Assembly (NCBI GenBank): GCA_902806305.1
Contig: CADCWC010000199.1
Span: forward strand, 1-7,247
Source: an uncultured Thermoleophilia bacterium
GTDB lineage: Bacteria; Actinomycetota; Thermoleophilia; Gaiellales; F1-60-MAGs149
Length of the DNA stretch: 7,247 bases
Direction of reading: 5' to 3'
Position numbers and translations under genes: made by a program. The notes beneath the pieces were generated by a model that did no database searches, was not told the DNA's origin, and worked only from the letters and a program-made list of their open reading frames with translations. Numbering within the stretch: the first letter of the stretch is position 1; every line of letters begins with the position of its first letter. This document shows positions 1-6,326 of the stretch, one piece after another.

Positions 1-651
1 CGTGGGCCGGAGTGGGGCGGGCGGCTCGCCCGCGGCCGCGTCGCCCTGCGCGCCGAGCCGCAGGTCGAGGCCGAGCGGCTCCGCGAGCTCCTCCCGGAGC
101 ACCGCGCCGACGCTCCGGCCGGTGACCCGCCGGACCACCTCGCCGACGAGCCAGCCCCACGTCAGGGCGTGATAGGTCGGGGCCCCTCGCGTCGGGCCCG
201 GGGCCTGCGCGGCCAGGTGGGCGGCGATGCGCTCGGGACGCGCCAGGTCCGCCCGCGTCAGCGGCGCCTCGACGGTCTCGAGCCCGGCCAGGTGGCCCGC
301 GACGTCGGCCACCGTCATTCCCGCCTTGCCCGCGGCCGCGAACGCGGGCCAGATGTCCGCCACGGGAGCGTCCAGGTCGAGCAGTCCGCGATCGACGAGC
401 ACCAGGAGCACCGTGGCGACGAGCCCCTTGGTGCCGGAGAAGATGACCGCGGGTGTGCGCGCGCCCCACGGGCGGCCGCCGTCGACGTCGGCCGCGCCGG
501 CCCGGAGATCGACGGCGGTGCGCCCGTCGACGACCGCCGCGAACGCGCCGCCGCCGTCCGCCGCCACCCGCGCCTCGAACACCTCCCGCACCGCCTCGAA
601 CCCGGGTGCGACCGTCCCCTCGGTCGTCGCCGCGGCGAGCCCCGCCCTCAC
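1..651 (-). CDS. Serine hydrolase, beta-lactamase class C / EstB-like family (3' end cut by window edge)
   Basis: This is the N-terminal 217 residues of a penicillin-binding-protein/class C beta-lactamase fold enzyme (beta-lactamase superfamily, PF00144 type). The family includes esterases, D-aminopeptidases and carboxypeptidase-like hydrolases that use an acyl-serine intermediate. The SxxK motif is visible as FSGTKG (Ser72 nucleophile, Lys75), and the second motif is Tyr160 in TYHALTWGWLVGE, a form typical of EstB-like esterases. GHLAGL near residue 140 resembles the conserved SHxAGL segment. The frame is open to the window edge. Relatives are roughly 370-400 residues, so the C-terminal half with the third (K/H)xG-type motif is missing. 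No signal peptide is seen, so a cytoplasmic location is inferred. The GTG start overlaps the stop of the upstream ATPase gene as GTGA (648-651) with no clear Shine-Dalgarno sequence, implying translational coupling. Substrate unknown; the family name does not imply beta-lactam resistance. Confidence 0.88.
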   Translation of the reverse strand, partial: MRAGLAAATTEGTVAPGFEAVREVFEARVAADGGGAFAAVVDGRTAVDLRAGAADVDGGRPWGARTPAVIFSGTKGLVATVLLVLVDRGLLDLDAPVADIWPAFAAAGKAGMTVADVAGHLAGLETVEAPLTRADLARPERIAAHLAAQAPGPTRGAPTYHALTWGWLVGEVVRRVTGRSVGAVLREELAEPLGLDLRLGAQGDAAAGEPPAPLRPT

Positions 652-2492
652 GCGCTCGCGGTCTCGAGCGACGGGGTGTCGGCCAGCAGACGCTGCGTGT
701 AGGCGTCCCGCGGATCCCGGAGCACCCGGTCGACCGTGCCGAGCTCCACGATCCGCCCGAGGCTCATCACCGCCACCCGTCCCGCGATCGACCGCACGAG
801 CGGCAGGTTGTGCGTGACGAACAGCATCGACAGCCCGAGGTCGCGCTGGAGCCGCGCGAGCAGGTCGACGATGGCGGCCTGCACGCTGACGTCGAGCGCC
901 GAGGTGACCTCGTCGCAGATGAGCACGGCCGGCTCGCAGACCAGAGCGCGGGCGATGGCGACGCGCTGGCGCTCGCCGCCCGAGAGCTCGTCGGGGTAGC
1001 GGTCCAGGTAGTTCTTCCCGAGCGAGACCAGGTCGAGCATCGCGGTCGCCTTCTGCTCGGCCTCCCGGCCGCGGGCCGTGCCGAAGATCTCGAGCGGCCG
1101 CGAGACCGCCTGGCCGACCGTCCGGCGCGGGTTCAGCGAGCTGTAGGGGCTCTGGAAGATGTACTGGACCCGGCGCCGGTCGTCCTGGGCGCGGGCGCGC
1201 GCCGGCCCCTCCAACGGGTGGCCGTCGAACAGGATCTCGCCCGTGCGGTCCTTGTGCAGGCCCGCGATCGAGCGGGCCAGCGTCGTCTTCCCGCTGCCGG
1301 ACTCGCCCACGAGCGCCAGGCACTCGCCGGGGGCCAGGTCGAGGTCGATGTCGTGCAGGACCTGGACGGGTCCGTACGCGCAGCACACGCTCCGCAGGCG
1401 CAGCACCGCGTCGGCCGTCGACGGCTCGTCCGCCGTCGTGCTCCGGCCGGCGGTCGGCGGCGGCAGCGTCAGCACCTCCTCGGCTCGGATGCAGCGGGCG
1501 CGGCGGTCGGGCACGACCTCCCGCAGCGCGGGCTGGCCGTCGTCGCACGCGGGCACGTGCATGCTGCAGCGCGGCGCGAAGAAGCACCCGGGGGGTCGCG
1601 AGCCGGGCGACGGCGCGCGGCCCGGGATGCCCTGGAGCTCGCGGCGTCCGCCGAGGTGCGGGATCGCGGCGATCAGGCGTCGGGTGTAGGGGTGCGCCGG
1701 CTGGTCGAAGATCGCCGTCGTGCCGCCCTCCTCGACGATGCGCCCCGCGTACATGACGGCGAGCCTGTCGGCGATGGCGGCCACGACGGCGAGGTCGTGG
1801 GTGACGTAGAGCGCGGCCGTCCCGTGCGTCGCGGCGAGATCCCGTACGGTGGTCAGCACGTGGGCCTGCGTGCTCACGTCGAGGCCGGTCGTCGGCTCGT
1901 CGAGGACGATCAGGCGCGGCCGGTTCGCGAACGCCATGGCGAGCCCCACGCGCTGCTGCTGGCCGCCGGAGAGCTCGTGCGGGTAGCGGCGCAGGTAGCG
2001 CGCCTCCGTCGGCAGCGCCACCTCGGCCATCAGCTCCGTGACGCGCGCCCGCCGCTCGTCGGACCCACTGCCGAAGCCGTGCGCCTCGAGCGTCTCGAGC
2101 AGCTGCGTGCCGATCCGGACCGCGGGATTGAGCGACGCGGACGGGTCCTGCGGCACGTAGGAGATCAGCCCGCCGCGCAGGCGCCGCAGCGCGGCCGGCG
2201 GGAGCCGGAGGACGTCCGTGTCGCCGATCCGCACCGACCCGCTCGCGATCCGGACGCCGCGGCGGGTGTGCCCGAGGAGCGCCAACCCCGCCGTCGTCTT
2301 GCCCGACCCCGACTCGCCCACGAGGCCGAGGACCTCGCCGGGACCGATGCGGAAGCCGATGTCGGCGACGATGTCGTGGCCGGTCCGACGCAGCTCGACG
2401 CGCAGGTCCTCGACGGTGATGGCGGCCGCCGCCTCCTTGACGCCTCCGCGTCCGGCCACAGGACCCGGTCGGTCGTGCCCGACGTCGGTCAT
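648..2492 (-). CDS. Fused dual ATP-binding protein of a peptide/nickel-type ABC importer (DppD-DppF fusion, GsiA/YejF-like layout)
   Basis: This 614-residue cytoplasmic protein powers the importer and carries two complete ABC ATPase domains. Domain 1 has Walker A GESGSGKTT (59-67), Q-loop Gln115, signature LSGGQ (174-178), Walker B LIVLDEP (194-200, catalytic Glu199) and switch His232. It is followed by the oligopeptide-transporter C-terminal extension (HPYTRRL, 267-273) with four cysteines (303, 309, 316, 334). Domain 2 has Walker A 396-404, Gln447, signature LSGGE (503-507), Walker B ending in Glu528, and His561; its C-terminal extension is short and lacks the cysteines. Both sites look catalytically intact. 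The length matches single-chain dual ATPases such as E. coli GsiA (about 620 residues). The ATG overlaps the preceding permease stop as ATGA (2489-2492) and has a good ribosome binding site, GAGGTGA, at 2496-2502. The protein should pair with the two permeases encoded just upstream. Substrate unresolved. Confidence 0.96.
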   Translation of the reverse strand: MTDVGHDRPGPVAGRGGVKEAAAAITVEDLRVELRRTGHDIVADIGFRIGPGEVLGLVGESGSGKTTAGLALLGHTRRGVRIASGSVRIGDTDVLRLPPAALRRLRGGLISYVPQDPSASLNPAVRIGTQLLETLEAHGFGSGSDERRARVTELMAEVALPTEARYLRRYPHELSGGQQQRVGLAMAFANRPRLIVLDEPTTGLDVSTQAHVLTTVRDLAATHGTAALYVTHDLAVVAAIADRLAVMYAGRIVEEGGTTAIFDQPAHPYTRRLIAAIPHLGGRRELQGIPGRAPSPGSRPPGCFFAPRCSMHVPACDDGQPALREVVPDRRARCIRAEEVLTLPPPTAGRSTTADEPSTADAVLRLRSVCCAYGPVQVLHDIDLDLAPGECLALVGESGSGKTTLARSIAGLHKDRTGEILFDGHPLEGPARARAQDDRRRVQYIFQSPYSSLNPRRTVGQAVSRPLEIFGTARGREAEQKATAMLDLVSLGKNYLDRYPDELSGGERQRVAIARALVCEPAVLICDEVTSALDVSVQAAIVDLLARLQRDLGLSMLFVTHNLPLVRSIAGRVAVMSLGRIVELGTVDRVLRDPRDAYTQRLLADTPSLETASA

Positions 2493-3394
2493 CCCTCACC
2501 TCGCGGCCGGTCGATGCCCGCGGCGGCGCGCGCGAACCCGTCGCCGATCAGGCCCGTGCCGACGGTCAGCAGCGCGATGGCCGCCGCAGGGACGACGACC
2601 CCCCAGGGCTGCACCGTCAGCGCGATGCGGTTCTCCTGGATCATCAGGCCCCAGTCCGGGGCGTTCGCCGACGTGGTGAAGCCGAGGAAGGCCAGGGAGG
2701 CGATGAGCGCGATCGAGTACGTCAGACGGAGCGAGGCCTCGACCGTCAGCGGGCTCGTGACGTTCGGGAGGATCTCGGCGAAGACGATGCGGAACCGTGA
2801 CTCGCCGAGGGCCTCGGAGGCCGCCACGAAGTCGCGCTCGACGATCGGCTGGGCCGCACCGCGCATGACCCGCGCGACGCGCGGCATCGTCGTCAGTCCC
2901 ACCGCGAGGATCACGACCCAGGCGGTCGGCCCGACCGTGGCGATGGCGACCAGCGCGAGCATGATCTGCGGGAAGGCCAGGATCACGTCCATGACGCGCA
3001 TGAGCACGTCGTCGAGGAAGTTGCGCGAGTAGGCCGCGATCAATCCGACGGCCACGCCGAGGACGAGCCCGAGCGCCGTCGACGCCACACCCAGGCCCAG
3101 GATTCGCGTGCCGCCGTGCAGGAACCGGGAGAGCACGTCCTGGCCGAGCGCGTCGGTGCCGAGGCGGGCGGTGGCGCTCGGGGCGACGTTCGGGGCGCCC
3201 ACGAACGCCGTCGGGCTGTGCGGCGCCACGACGGAGCCGAACAGCGCCACGAGGACGAGCATCGTGACGAGGGCCAGCCCGATCCGCGTCCGCCAGAGCC
3301 GGAGGGCGCCGCGCACCTGGCCCGCGAGCGGACGGCGCGCCTCGAGCGGCGTGTCCGGTGCGACGGCGACCACGTCGATGACGTCGGCGCTCAT
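2489..3394 (-). CDS. ABC transporter permease, DppC/OppC type
   Basis: This 301-residue inner-membrane subunit forms half of the translocation channel. The N-terminal OppC-type region (first helix about 37-59) is followed by RLGTDALGQDVLSRFLHGGT (78-97), highly characteristic of DppC/OppC proteins. The binding-protein-dependent permease domain follows, with hydrophobic segments near 100-122, 135-155, 159-172, 222-240 and 265-285. The EAA loop that docks on the ATPase is seen at about 191-211 (AASEALGESR... EILPN). The frame stays open upstream to 3820, but that part lies inside the preceding permease gene in another frame and encodes low-complexity Arg/Ala-rich sequence. The start was therefore placed at the ATG at 3392-3394, which overlaps the preceding stop (ATGA, 3391-3394). 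No strong Shine-Dalgarno sequence precedes it, so translation probably depends on coupling. Its own stop overlaps the ATPase start. Confidence 0.95.
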   Translation of the reverse strand: MSADVIDVVAVAPDTPLEARRPLAGQVRGALRLWRTRIGLALVTMLVLVALFGSVVAPHSPTAFVGAPNVAPSATARLGTDALGQDVLSRFLHGGTRILGLGVASTALGLVLGVAVGLIAAYSRNFLDDVLMRVMDVILAFPQIMLALVAIATVGPTAWVVILAVGLTTMPRVARVMRGAAQPIVERDFVAASEALGESRFRIVFAEILPNVTSPLTVEASLRLTYSIALIASLAFLGFTTSANAPDWGLMIQENRIALTVQPWGVVVPAAAIALLTVGTGLIGDGFARAAAGIDRPRGEG

Positions 3395-4401
3395 CGCAGG
3401 CGCGTCCGCAGCCGGGGGGTCACGAGGATCGTGGCGATGTCGGCCGCCAGGTTCGTGAGGACGTAGACCGCGGCGATCACCATCGCGATGGCCTGCACGA
3501 CCGGCAGGTCGCGGGTCGAGACGGCGTCGCGCAGCGCGCCCCCGATGCCCGGGAAGTTGAACACGAACTCGACGATGATCACGCCGCCCGCGAGGTACGC
3601 GAGGTTCAGGGCGATGACCTGGAACGTCGGGCCGAGCGCGTTCGGCAGCGCGTGGCGCCAGATGACGCGGCGCTCGGGCAGCCCCTTCAGGCGGGCCATC
3701 TCGACGTACTCGCTCTCGAGCACCTCGATCATCGAGGCGCGCATGATCCGCACGACGTAGGGCGTGACGGCGAGCACGAGCGTCAGGGTCGGGAGCACGA
3801 GCCCCTCGAGGTCGGCCCATGGCGCCGTGCCCGGCGGGATGGAGGAGACGGCCGGCAGGAGGTTCGAGACCGTGGTGGCGAGCAGGACGATGAGCGCCAC
3901 GCCGACGACGAACTCGGGCAGGGCGGCGAGGACGAGCGTGATCAGCGACGAGCTCACGTCGAAGGCGCCGTCACGGCGCAGGGCGGCGTAGGCCCCGATC
4001 GCGATCGAGATGGGGATCGAGACGAGCGCCGCGCAGAGGACGAGGAAGGCGGAGTTGAGCAGGCGGTCGCCGAGCAGCTCGGTGACCGGACGCGTGGCGG
4101 CGAGCGACGTCCCGGCGTCCCCGACGAGGAGGCCGCCGAGCCAGTCGGTGTACTGGTAGGGGATGGAGCGGTTCAGGTTCAGCTGCTCGCGGAGGGCGGT
4201 CAGGCTCTCGGGCGTGGCGCCGCGGCCGAGGATCGCGCGGGCCGGATCGCCGGGCAGCGCCTGCGTCGCCGCGAAGACGACGAGCGAGACGAGGAACAGC
4301 GTCAGCAGGCCGAGCAGCAGGCGCCGGACGATGAAGCCGCCGACGCCGCGCGTCACGAACGACCGTCGCCGACGCGCGGTCGGGACCTCGGCCGCGATCA
4401 C
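3391..4401 (-). CDS. ABC transporter permease, DppB/OppB type
   Basis: This 336-residue inner-membrane subunit is the other half of the channel. Family hallmarks are the N-terminal FIVRRLLLGLLTLFLVS helix (about 23-46), LPGDPAR (49-55), and the EAA loop YVEMARLKGLPERRV... RHALPN (232-254). The C-terminal FNFPGIGGALRDAV (281-294) is also typical of DppB-type permeases. Hydrophobic segments lie near 24-46, 116-140, 152-178, 201-217, 258-281 and 302-324. The start is uncertain. GTG at 4399-4401 is the first start after an in-frame stop at 4423-4425, but it lacks a Shine-Dalgarno sequence and gives a 22-residue basic extension before the first helix. An in-frame GTG at Val16 (4354-4356) would give a more usual short N-terminus. 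The gene is separated from the binding-protein gene by 168 bases holding a large hairpin and a promoter-like element, and it overlaps the next permease by 4 bases. Confidence 0.94.
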   Translation of the reverse strand: MIAAEVPTARRRRSFVTRGVGGFIVRRLLLGLLTLFLVSLVVFAATQALPGDPARAILGRGATPESLTALREQLNLNRSIPYQYTDWLGGLLVGDAGTSLAATRPVTELLGDRLLNSAFLVLCAALVSIPISIAIGAYAALRRDGAFDVSSSLITLVLAALPEFVVGVALIVLLATTVSNLLPAVSSIPPGTAPWADLEGLVLPTLTLVLAVTPYVVRIMRASMIEVLESEYVEMARLKGLPERRVIWRHALPNALGPTFQVIALNLAYLAGGVIIVEFVFNFPGIGGALRDAVSTRDLPVVQAIAMVIAAVYVLTNLAADIATILVTPRLRTRLR

Positions 4402-4454
4402 GGCGTTCGCCCGGGGTGGTTGCTACGTGGCGACGTCGACCCGGCGATCGGACG

Positions 4455-4484
4455 ATGATGGCCGGCGCGCGCGGCGCCTGTCAA
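4455..4484 (-). promoter_or_regulatory. Candidate sigma-70-type promoter upstream of the permease genes
   Basis: Read on the minus strand, a consensus -35 box TTGACA (4479-4484) is followed after an 18-base, purely G/C spacer (4461-4478) by CATCAT (4455-4460), a 4/6 match to TATAAT. Initiation would fall near 4448, leaving a leader of about 47 bases before the GTG at 4401. It lies just beyond the intercistronic hairpin, so it could give the permease/ATPase/hydrolase genes their own transcription start. The -35 is striking in this GC-rich context, but the -10 is weak. A chance match remains possible. Confidence 0.35.
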
Positions 4485-4493
4485 GCGAGCCGG

Positions 4494-4531
4494 CCGCTCG
4501 AGGGGAGGACGGGCGTCCTCCCCTCGAGCGG
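4494..4531. repeat. Perfect 18-bp inverted repeat (long GC-rich hairpin) between binding-protein and permease genes
   Basis: The arms CCGCTCGAGGGGAGGACG (4494-4511) and CGTCCTCCCCTCGAGCGG (4514-4531) are exact reverse complements separated by GG. As RNA this would form about 17 pairs closing a 4-base loop. It begins 38 bases downstream of the binding-protein stop (4570-4572) and lies in the 168-base gap before the first permease. No T-run follows on the minus strand (next bases CGGCTCGCTTGACA), so it is not a textbook intrinsic terminator. It could be a T-less terminator/attenuator or a 3'-end-stabilising intercistronic structure that raises binding-protein mRNA relative to the membrane components. 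Structure certain, role inferred. Confidence 0.85.
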
Positions 4532-4569
4532 TGACGGATCGCGGCTCGGACCCGGTGCGCACGGCTCGG

Positions 4570-6228
4570 TCAGACGAAGGAGATCGTCCGGAAGCCGCGC
4601 GCGTAGGTGTCGAGGTTGACCGTCGCGCGAGCGGGCTGGAAGCCCTGCACCTTGGCGCTGTAGGCGTCGACGAGGTTGTTGAAGAACGGGATGATGTAGC
4701 CGCCCTCCTCGTACTCCATCCGCTGCATCTCCTGGATGATCTCGCAGCGCTTGGCCTCGTCGACCTCGGCGGCCGCCTCGCCGTACATCTCGATGAAGCG
4801 CTTGTTCTTCTCGTCGGGCCAGTGCGTCTCGTTGTACGGCGCCGTCGGGATGCTGCCGTTCGCGACCTGCGGCAGGAAGTTGCGGGTGCCCCAGAAGTCG
4901 GACGAGAAGTTCCACTTGAGGTACTGGTCGCCGTAGAACGTGGAGCCGTCGAGCACCTTGACGTTGACCGTCACGCCCGCGGCCTTCGCCTGCTCGGCGA
5001 AGACCTTCGACATCTCGATCATGCCGACGGCGCCGTCGGTGGTCGTCAGCTCGACCGTCAGCCCCGCCTTGCCGGCCTGCTCGAGCAGCGCCTTGGCCTG
5101 CTCGATGTCCTGCTCGCGCTGGGGCAGGTCGCTGTTGTAGCAGGGGTCGAACGGCGAGTAGATGTCGTTCGCGATCCGGCCGTGGCCGGCCAGGGCCTGC
5201 TGCAGGAGCTCCTCCCGGTTGACGATCAGCCGGAAGGCCTGGCGCACGCGGACGTCGTTCCAGGGCTCCTGGTCGACGCGCATGCAGAAGGGCAGCCAGT
5301 TGCCGCCCTCCGACTCGAGGATCTTGAACGCGTCGTTGCCCTCGATCACCGGGATCTGGCCGAAGGGCACGTCGGTGATGGCGTCGAGCTGGCCGCCGAG
5401 GAGGGCGTTGACGCGCGCGGCGTCGTCCCCGAAGTTGGTGATCGTCACCGTGTCGAACGGCGGCTTCGGGTCGCCCCAGTAGTTCGCGAACCGCTCGTGG
5501 ACGCTCTGCTGGCCCGGGGTGAAGCTCTTGACCGTGTACGGCCCGGTGCCGACCTGCTTGCCCTTGCGGGTGTAGCCCGCCGGGACGATGCCGTTGTAGT
5601 ACGACGCGAGCTGGTCCGGGACGGTGGAGTCGGCCCGCTTCAGGTTCAGCTCGACGGTGCGCGCGTCGCGCTTCTTGACGCCGCTCGCGTCCAGCGACGC
5701 CTGGAGGCCTGCGCCGCCGAACAGGCCCTCCTCGGGCTTGAGGATCCGCTGCATCGAGTAGACGACGTCGTCGGCCGTCATCGTCTTGCCGTCGTGGAAC
5801 TCGATGCCCTCGCGGATGCGGATGATCCACTTGGTCGGCGACTCGGCCGTGACCTCCTCGGCCAGCCCCTCGTTCACGATCTTGTACTCGCGGTCGTACA
5901 CGAGCAGCGTCTCGAAGCCCGCGAGCAGCCGGGCCTGATCCGGCTTCGTGGTGATGTGCTGCCCGTCGATGATGTCCTTGGCGCCGCCGCCGGTCACGCC
6001 GAGGCGGAAGTTGCCGCCCTGCTTCGGGGCGGCGGCCTGCGTCGTGCCCTCGGCGGCCGACGTCCCGGCCGCACCCGTGCCGGCGCCGGTGGTCGCCGTC
6101 TCGTCCTCGCTCCCGCAGCCTGCGAGCGCGCCCGTGAGGACGACGCCGCCTGCCCCGATCAGGAAGTCGCGGCGCGAGAGGCCGCGCCGGTGGGCACTCG
6201 CTGATCGTCCGTCGAACCGGTCCGACAT
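4570..6228 (-). CDS. Extracellular substrate-binding lipoprotein of the peptide/nickel-type ABC importer (SBP family 5), Tat-exported
   Basis: This 552-residue solute receptor delivers ligand to the permeases encoded downstream. The N-terminus has a twin-arginine motif SRRDFL (18-23), a hydrophobic stretch (23-36) and lipobox LAGC with Cys38 as the predicted lipidated residue. A Thr/Ala/Gly-rich linker runs to about residue 70. The rest is an SBP_bac_5 domain: an IREGIEFHDGKTMTADDVVYS segment (138-158), VGTGPYTVKSF (226-236) and NDVRVRQAFRLIVNREELL (324-342) are all family hallmarks. The length is normal for the family. The ATG (6226-6228) follows a strong GGAGGG at 6235-6240 with 6-base spacing. 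Family 5 proteins bind peptides, nickel, glutathione, opines, sugars or murein peptides, and nothing visible fixes the ligand. It is the first gene of the importer set, and a candidate -10 box and a leader hairpin lie upstream. Confidence 0.96.
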   Translation of the reverse strand: MSDRFDGRSASAHRRGLSRRDFLIGAGGVVLTGALAGCGSEDETATTGAGTGAAGTSAAEGTTQAAAPKQGGNFRLGVTGGGAKDIIDGQHITTKPDQARLLAGFETLLVYDREYKIVNEGLAEEVTAESPTKWIIRIREGIEFHDGKTMTADDVVYSMQRILKPEEGLFGGAGLQASLDASGVKKRDARTVELNLKRADSTVPDQLASYYNGIVPAGYTRKGKQVGTGPYTVKSFTPGQQSVHERFANYWGDPKPPFDTVTITNFGDDAARVNALLGGQLDAITDVPFGQIPVIEGNDAFKILESEGGNWLPFCMRVDQEPWNDVRVRQAFRLIVNREELLQQALAGHGRIANDIYSPFDPCYNSDLPQREQDIEQAKALLEQAGKAGLTVELTTTDGAVGMIEMSKVFAEQAKAAGVTVNVKVLDGSTFYGDQYLKWNFSSDFWGTRNFLPQVANGSIPTAPYNETHWPDEKNKRFIEMYGEAAAEVDEAKRCEIIQEMQRMEYEEGGYIIPFFNNLVDAYSAKVQGFQPARATVNLDTYARGFRTISFV

Positions 6229-6234
6229 CCTGCC

Positions 6235-6240
6235 CCCTCC
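6235..6240 (-). promoter_or_regulatory. Strong ribosome binding site of the binding-protein gene
   Basis: On the minus strand GGAGGG is followed by six bases (GGCAGG) and then the ATG at 6226-6228. This is the best Shine-Dalgarno sequence in the importer operon and supports both the chosen start and high translation of the binding protein compared with the coupled downstream genes. Confidence 0.8.
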
Positions 6241-6253
6241 GTGGTGACCCTCC

Positions 6254-6272
6254 CCGACGGCGAGCCCGTCGG
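6254..6272. repeat. Short hairpin in the leader of the binding-protein gene
   Basis: CCGACGG (6254-6260) and CCGTCGG (6266-6272) are perfect 7-bp arms around a 5-base loop. On the minus strand it lies between the DUF202 gene stop (6327) and the binding-protein ribosome binding site (6235-6240). It could be a 5'-leader stem-loop of the importer mRNA or part of transcript termination for the DUF202 gene. No T-run follows it on the minus strand. The role is a guess. Confidence 0.5.
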
Positions 6273-6279
6273 TGGCGCG

Positions 6280-6285
6280 ATGATA
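6280..6285 (-). promoter_or_regulatory. Candidate -10 box for the importer operon
   Basis: TATCAT on the minus strand (plus-strand ATGATA) matches 5 of 6 bases of TATAAT in an otherwise G/C-dominated stretch 52-57 bases upstream of the binding-protein ATG. A start about 7 bases downstream (near 6273) would put the 6254-6272 hairpin at the very 5' end of the mRNA. No credible -35 sequence sits 16-18 bases upstream, so an activator or an alternative sigma factor would be needed, or the match is chance. Confidence 0.3.
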
Positions 6286-6303
6286 TCCGCCGCGTCGCTA
6301 GGA

Positions 6304-6319
6304 CGTGCGGTGGCGCACG
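6304..6319. repeat. Small hairpin just downstream of the DUF202 gene
   Basis: CGTGCG (6304-6309) and CGCACG (6314-6319) form a perfect 6-bp stem with a GTGG loop (plus strand), beginning 7 bases after the DUF202 stop codon in the direction of transcription (minus strand). The following minus-strand bases (TCCTAGCG) contain no T-run. It is a weak terminator candidate, and short palindromes are common in such GC-rich DNA. Confidence 0.3.
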
Positions 6320-6326
6320 AGGTTAG

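Noticed and set aside
1..651. Antibiotic-resistance beta-lactamase
   Set aside because: The motif style (SGTK, YHA, no signal peptide) fits EstB-like esterase/peptidase relatives rather than an exported beta-lactamase.
453..3032. Very long plus-strand open frame (859 codons) antisense to the fused ATPase and DppC-type permease genes
   Set aside because: Its product is low-complexity Arg/Asp/Gly/His-rich sequence with no recognisable domain. It runs across the boundary of two clearly conserved minus-strand genes. Such open antisense frames are expected where G/C-rich third positions exclude stop codons on the opposite strand.
3395..3820. Upstream in-frame extension of the DppC-type permease (142 extra residues)
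   Set aside because: It overlaps the DppB-type permease coding sequence and encodes low-complexity Arg/Ala/Asp sequence. The ATG in the ATGA overlap at 3391-3394 gives a normal-length protein.
4494..4531. Inverted repeat as the end of a transposon or an attachment site
   Set aside because: There is no transposase, no flanking direct repeat and no second copy in the window. The two arms sit back to back as a hairpin rather than bounding an element.
4481..5830. Minus-strand open frame in a second frame within the binding-protein gene
   Set aside because: It is an Arg/Gly/Pro-rich shadow in another frame of the same strand, while the overlapping frame has a signal peptide, a lipobox and SBP family 5 motifs.
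4531..6204. Long plus-strand open frame (557 codons) antisense to the binding-protein gene
   Set aside because: Its Val/Leu/Arg/Asp repetitive composition mirrors the codon bias of the binding-protein gene. No domain is recognisable, and the minus-strand reading has many family motifs.
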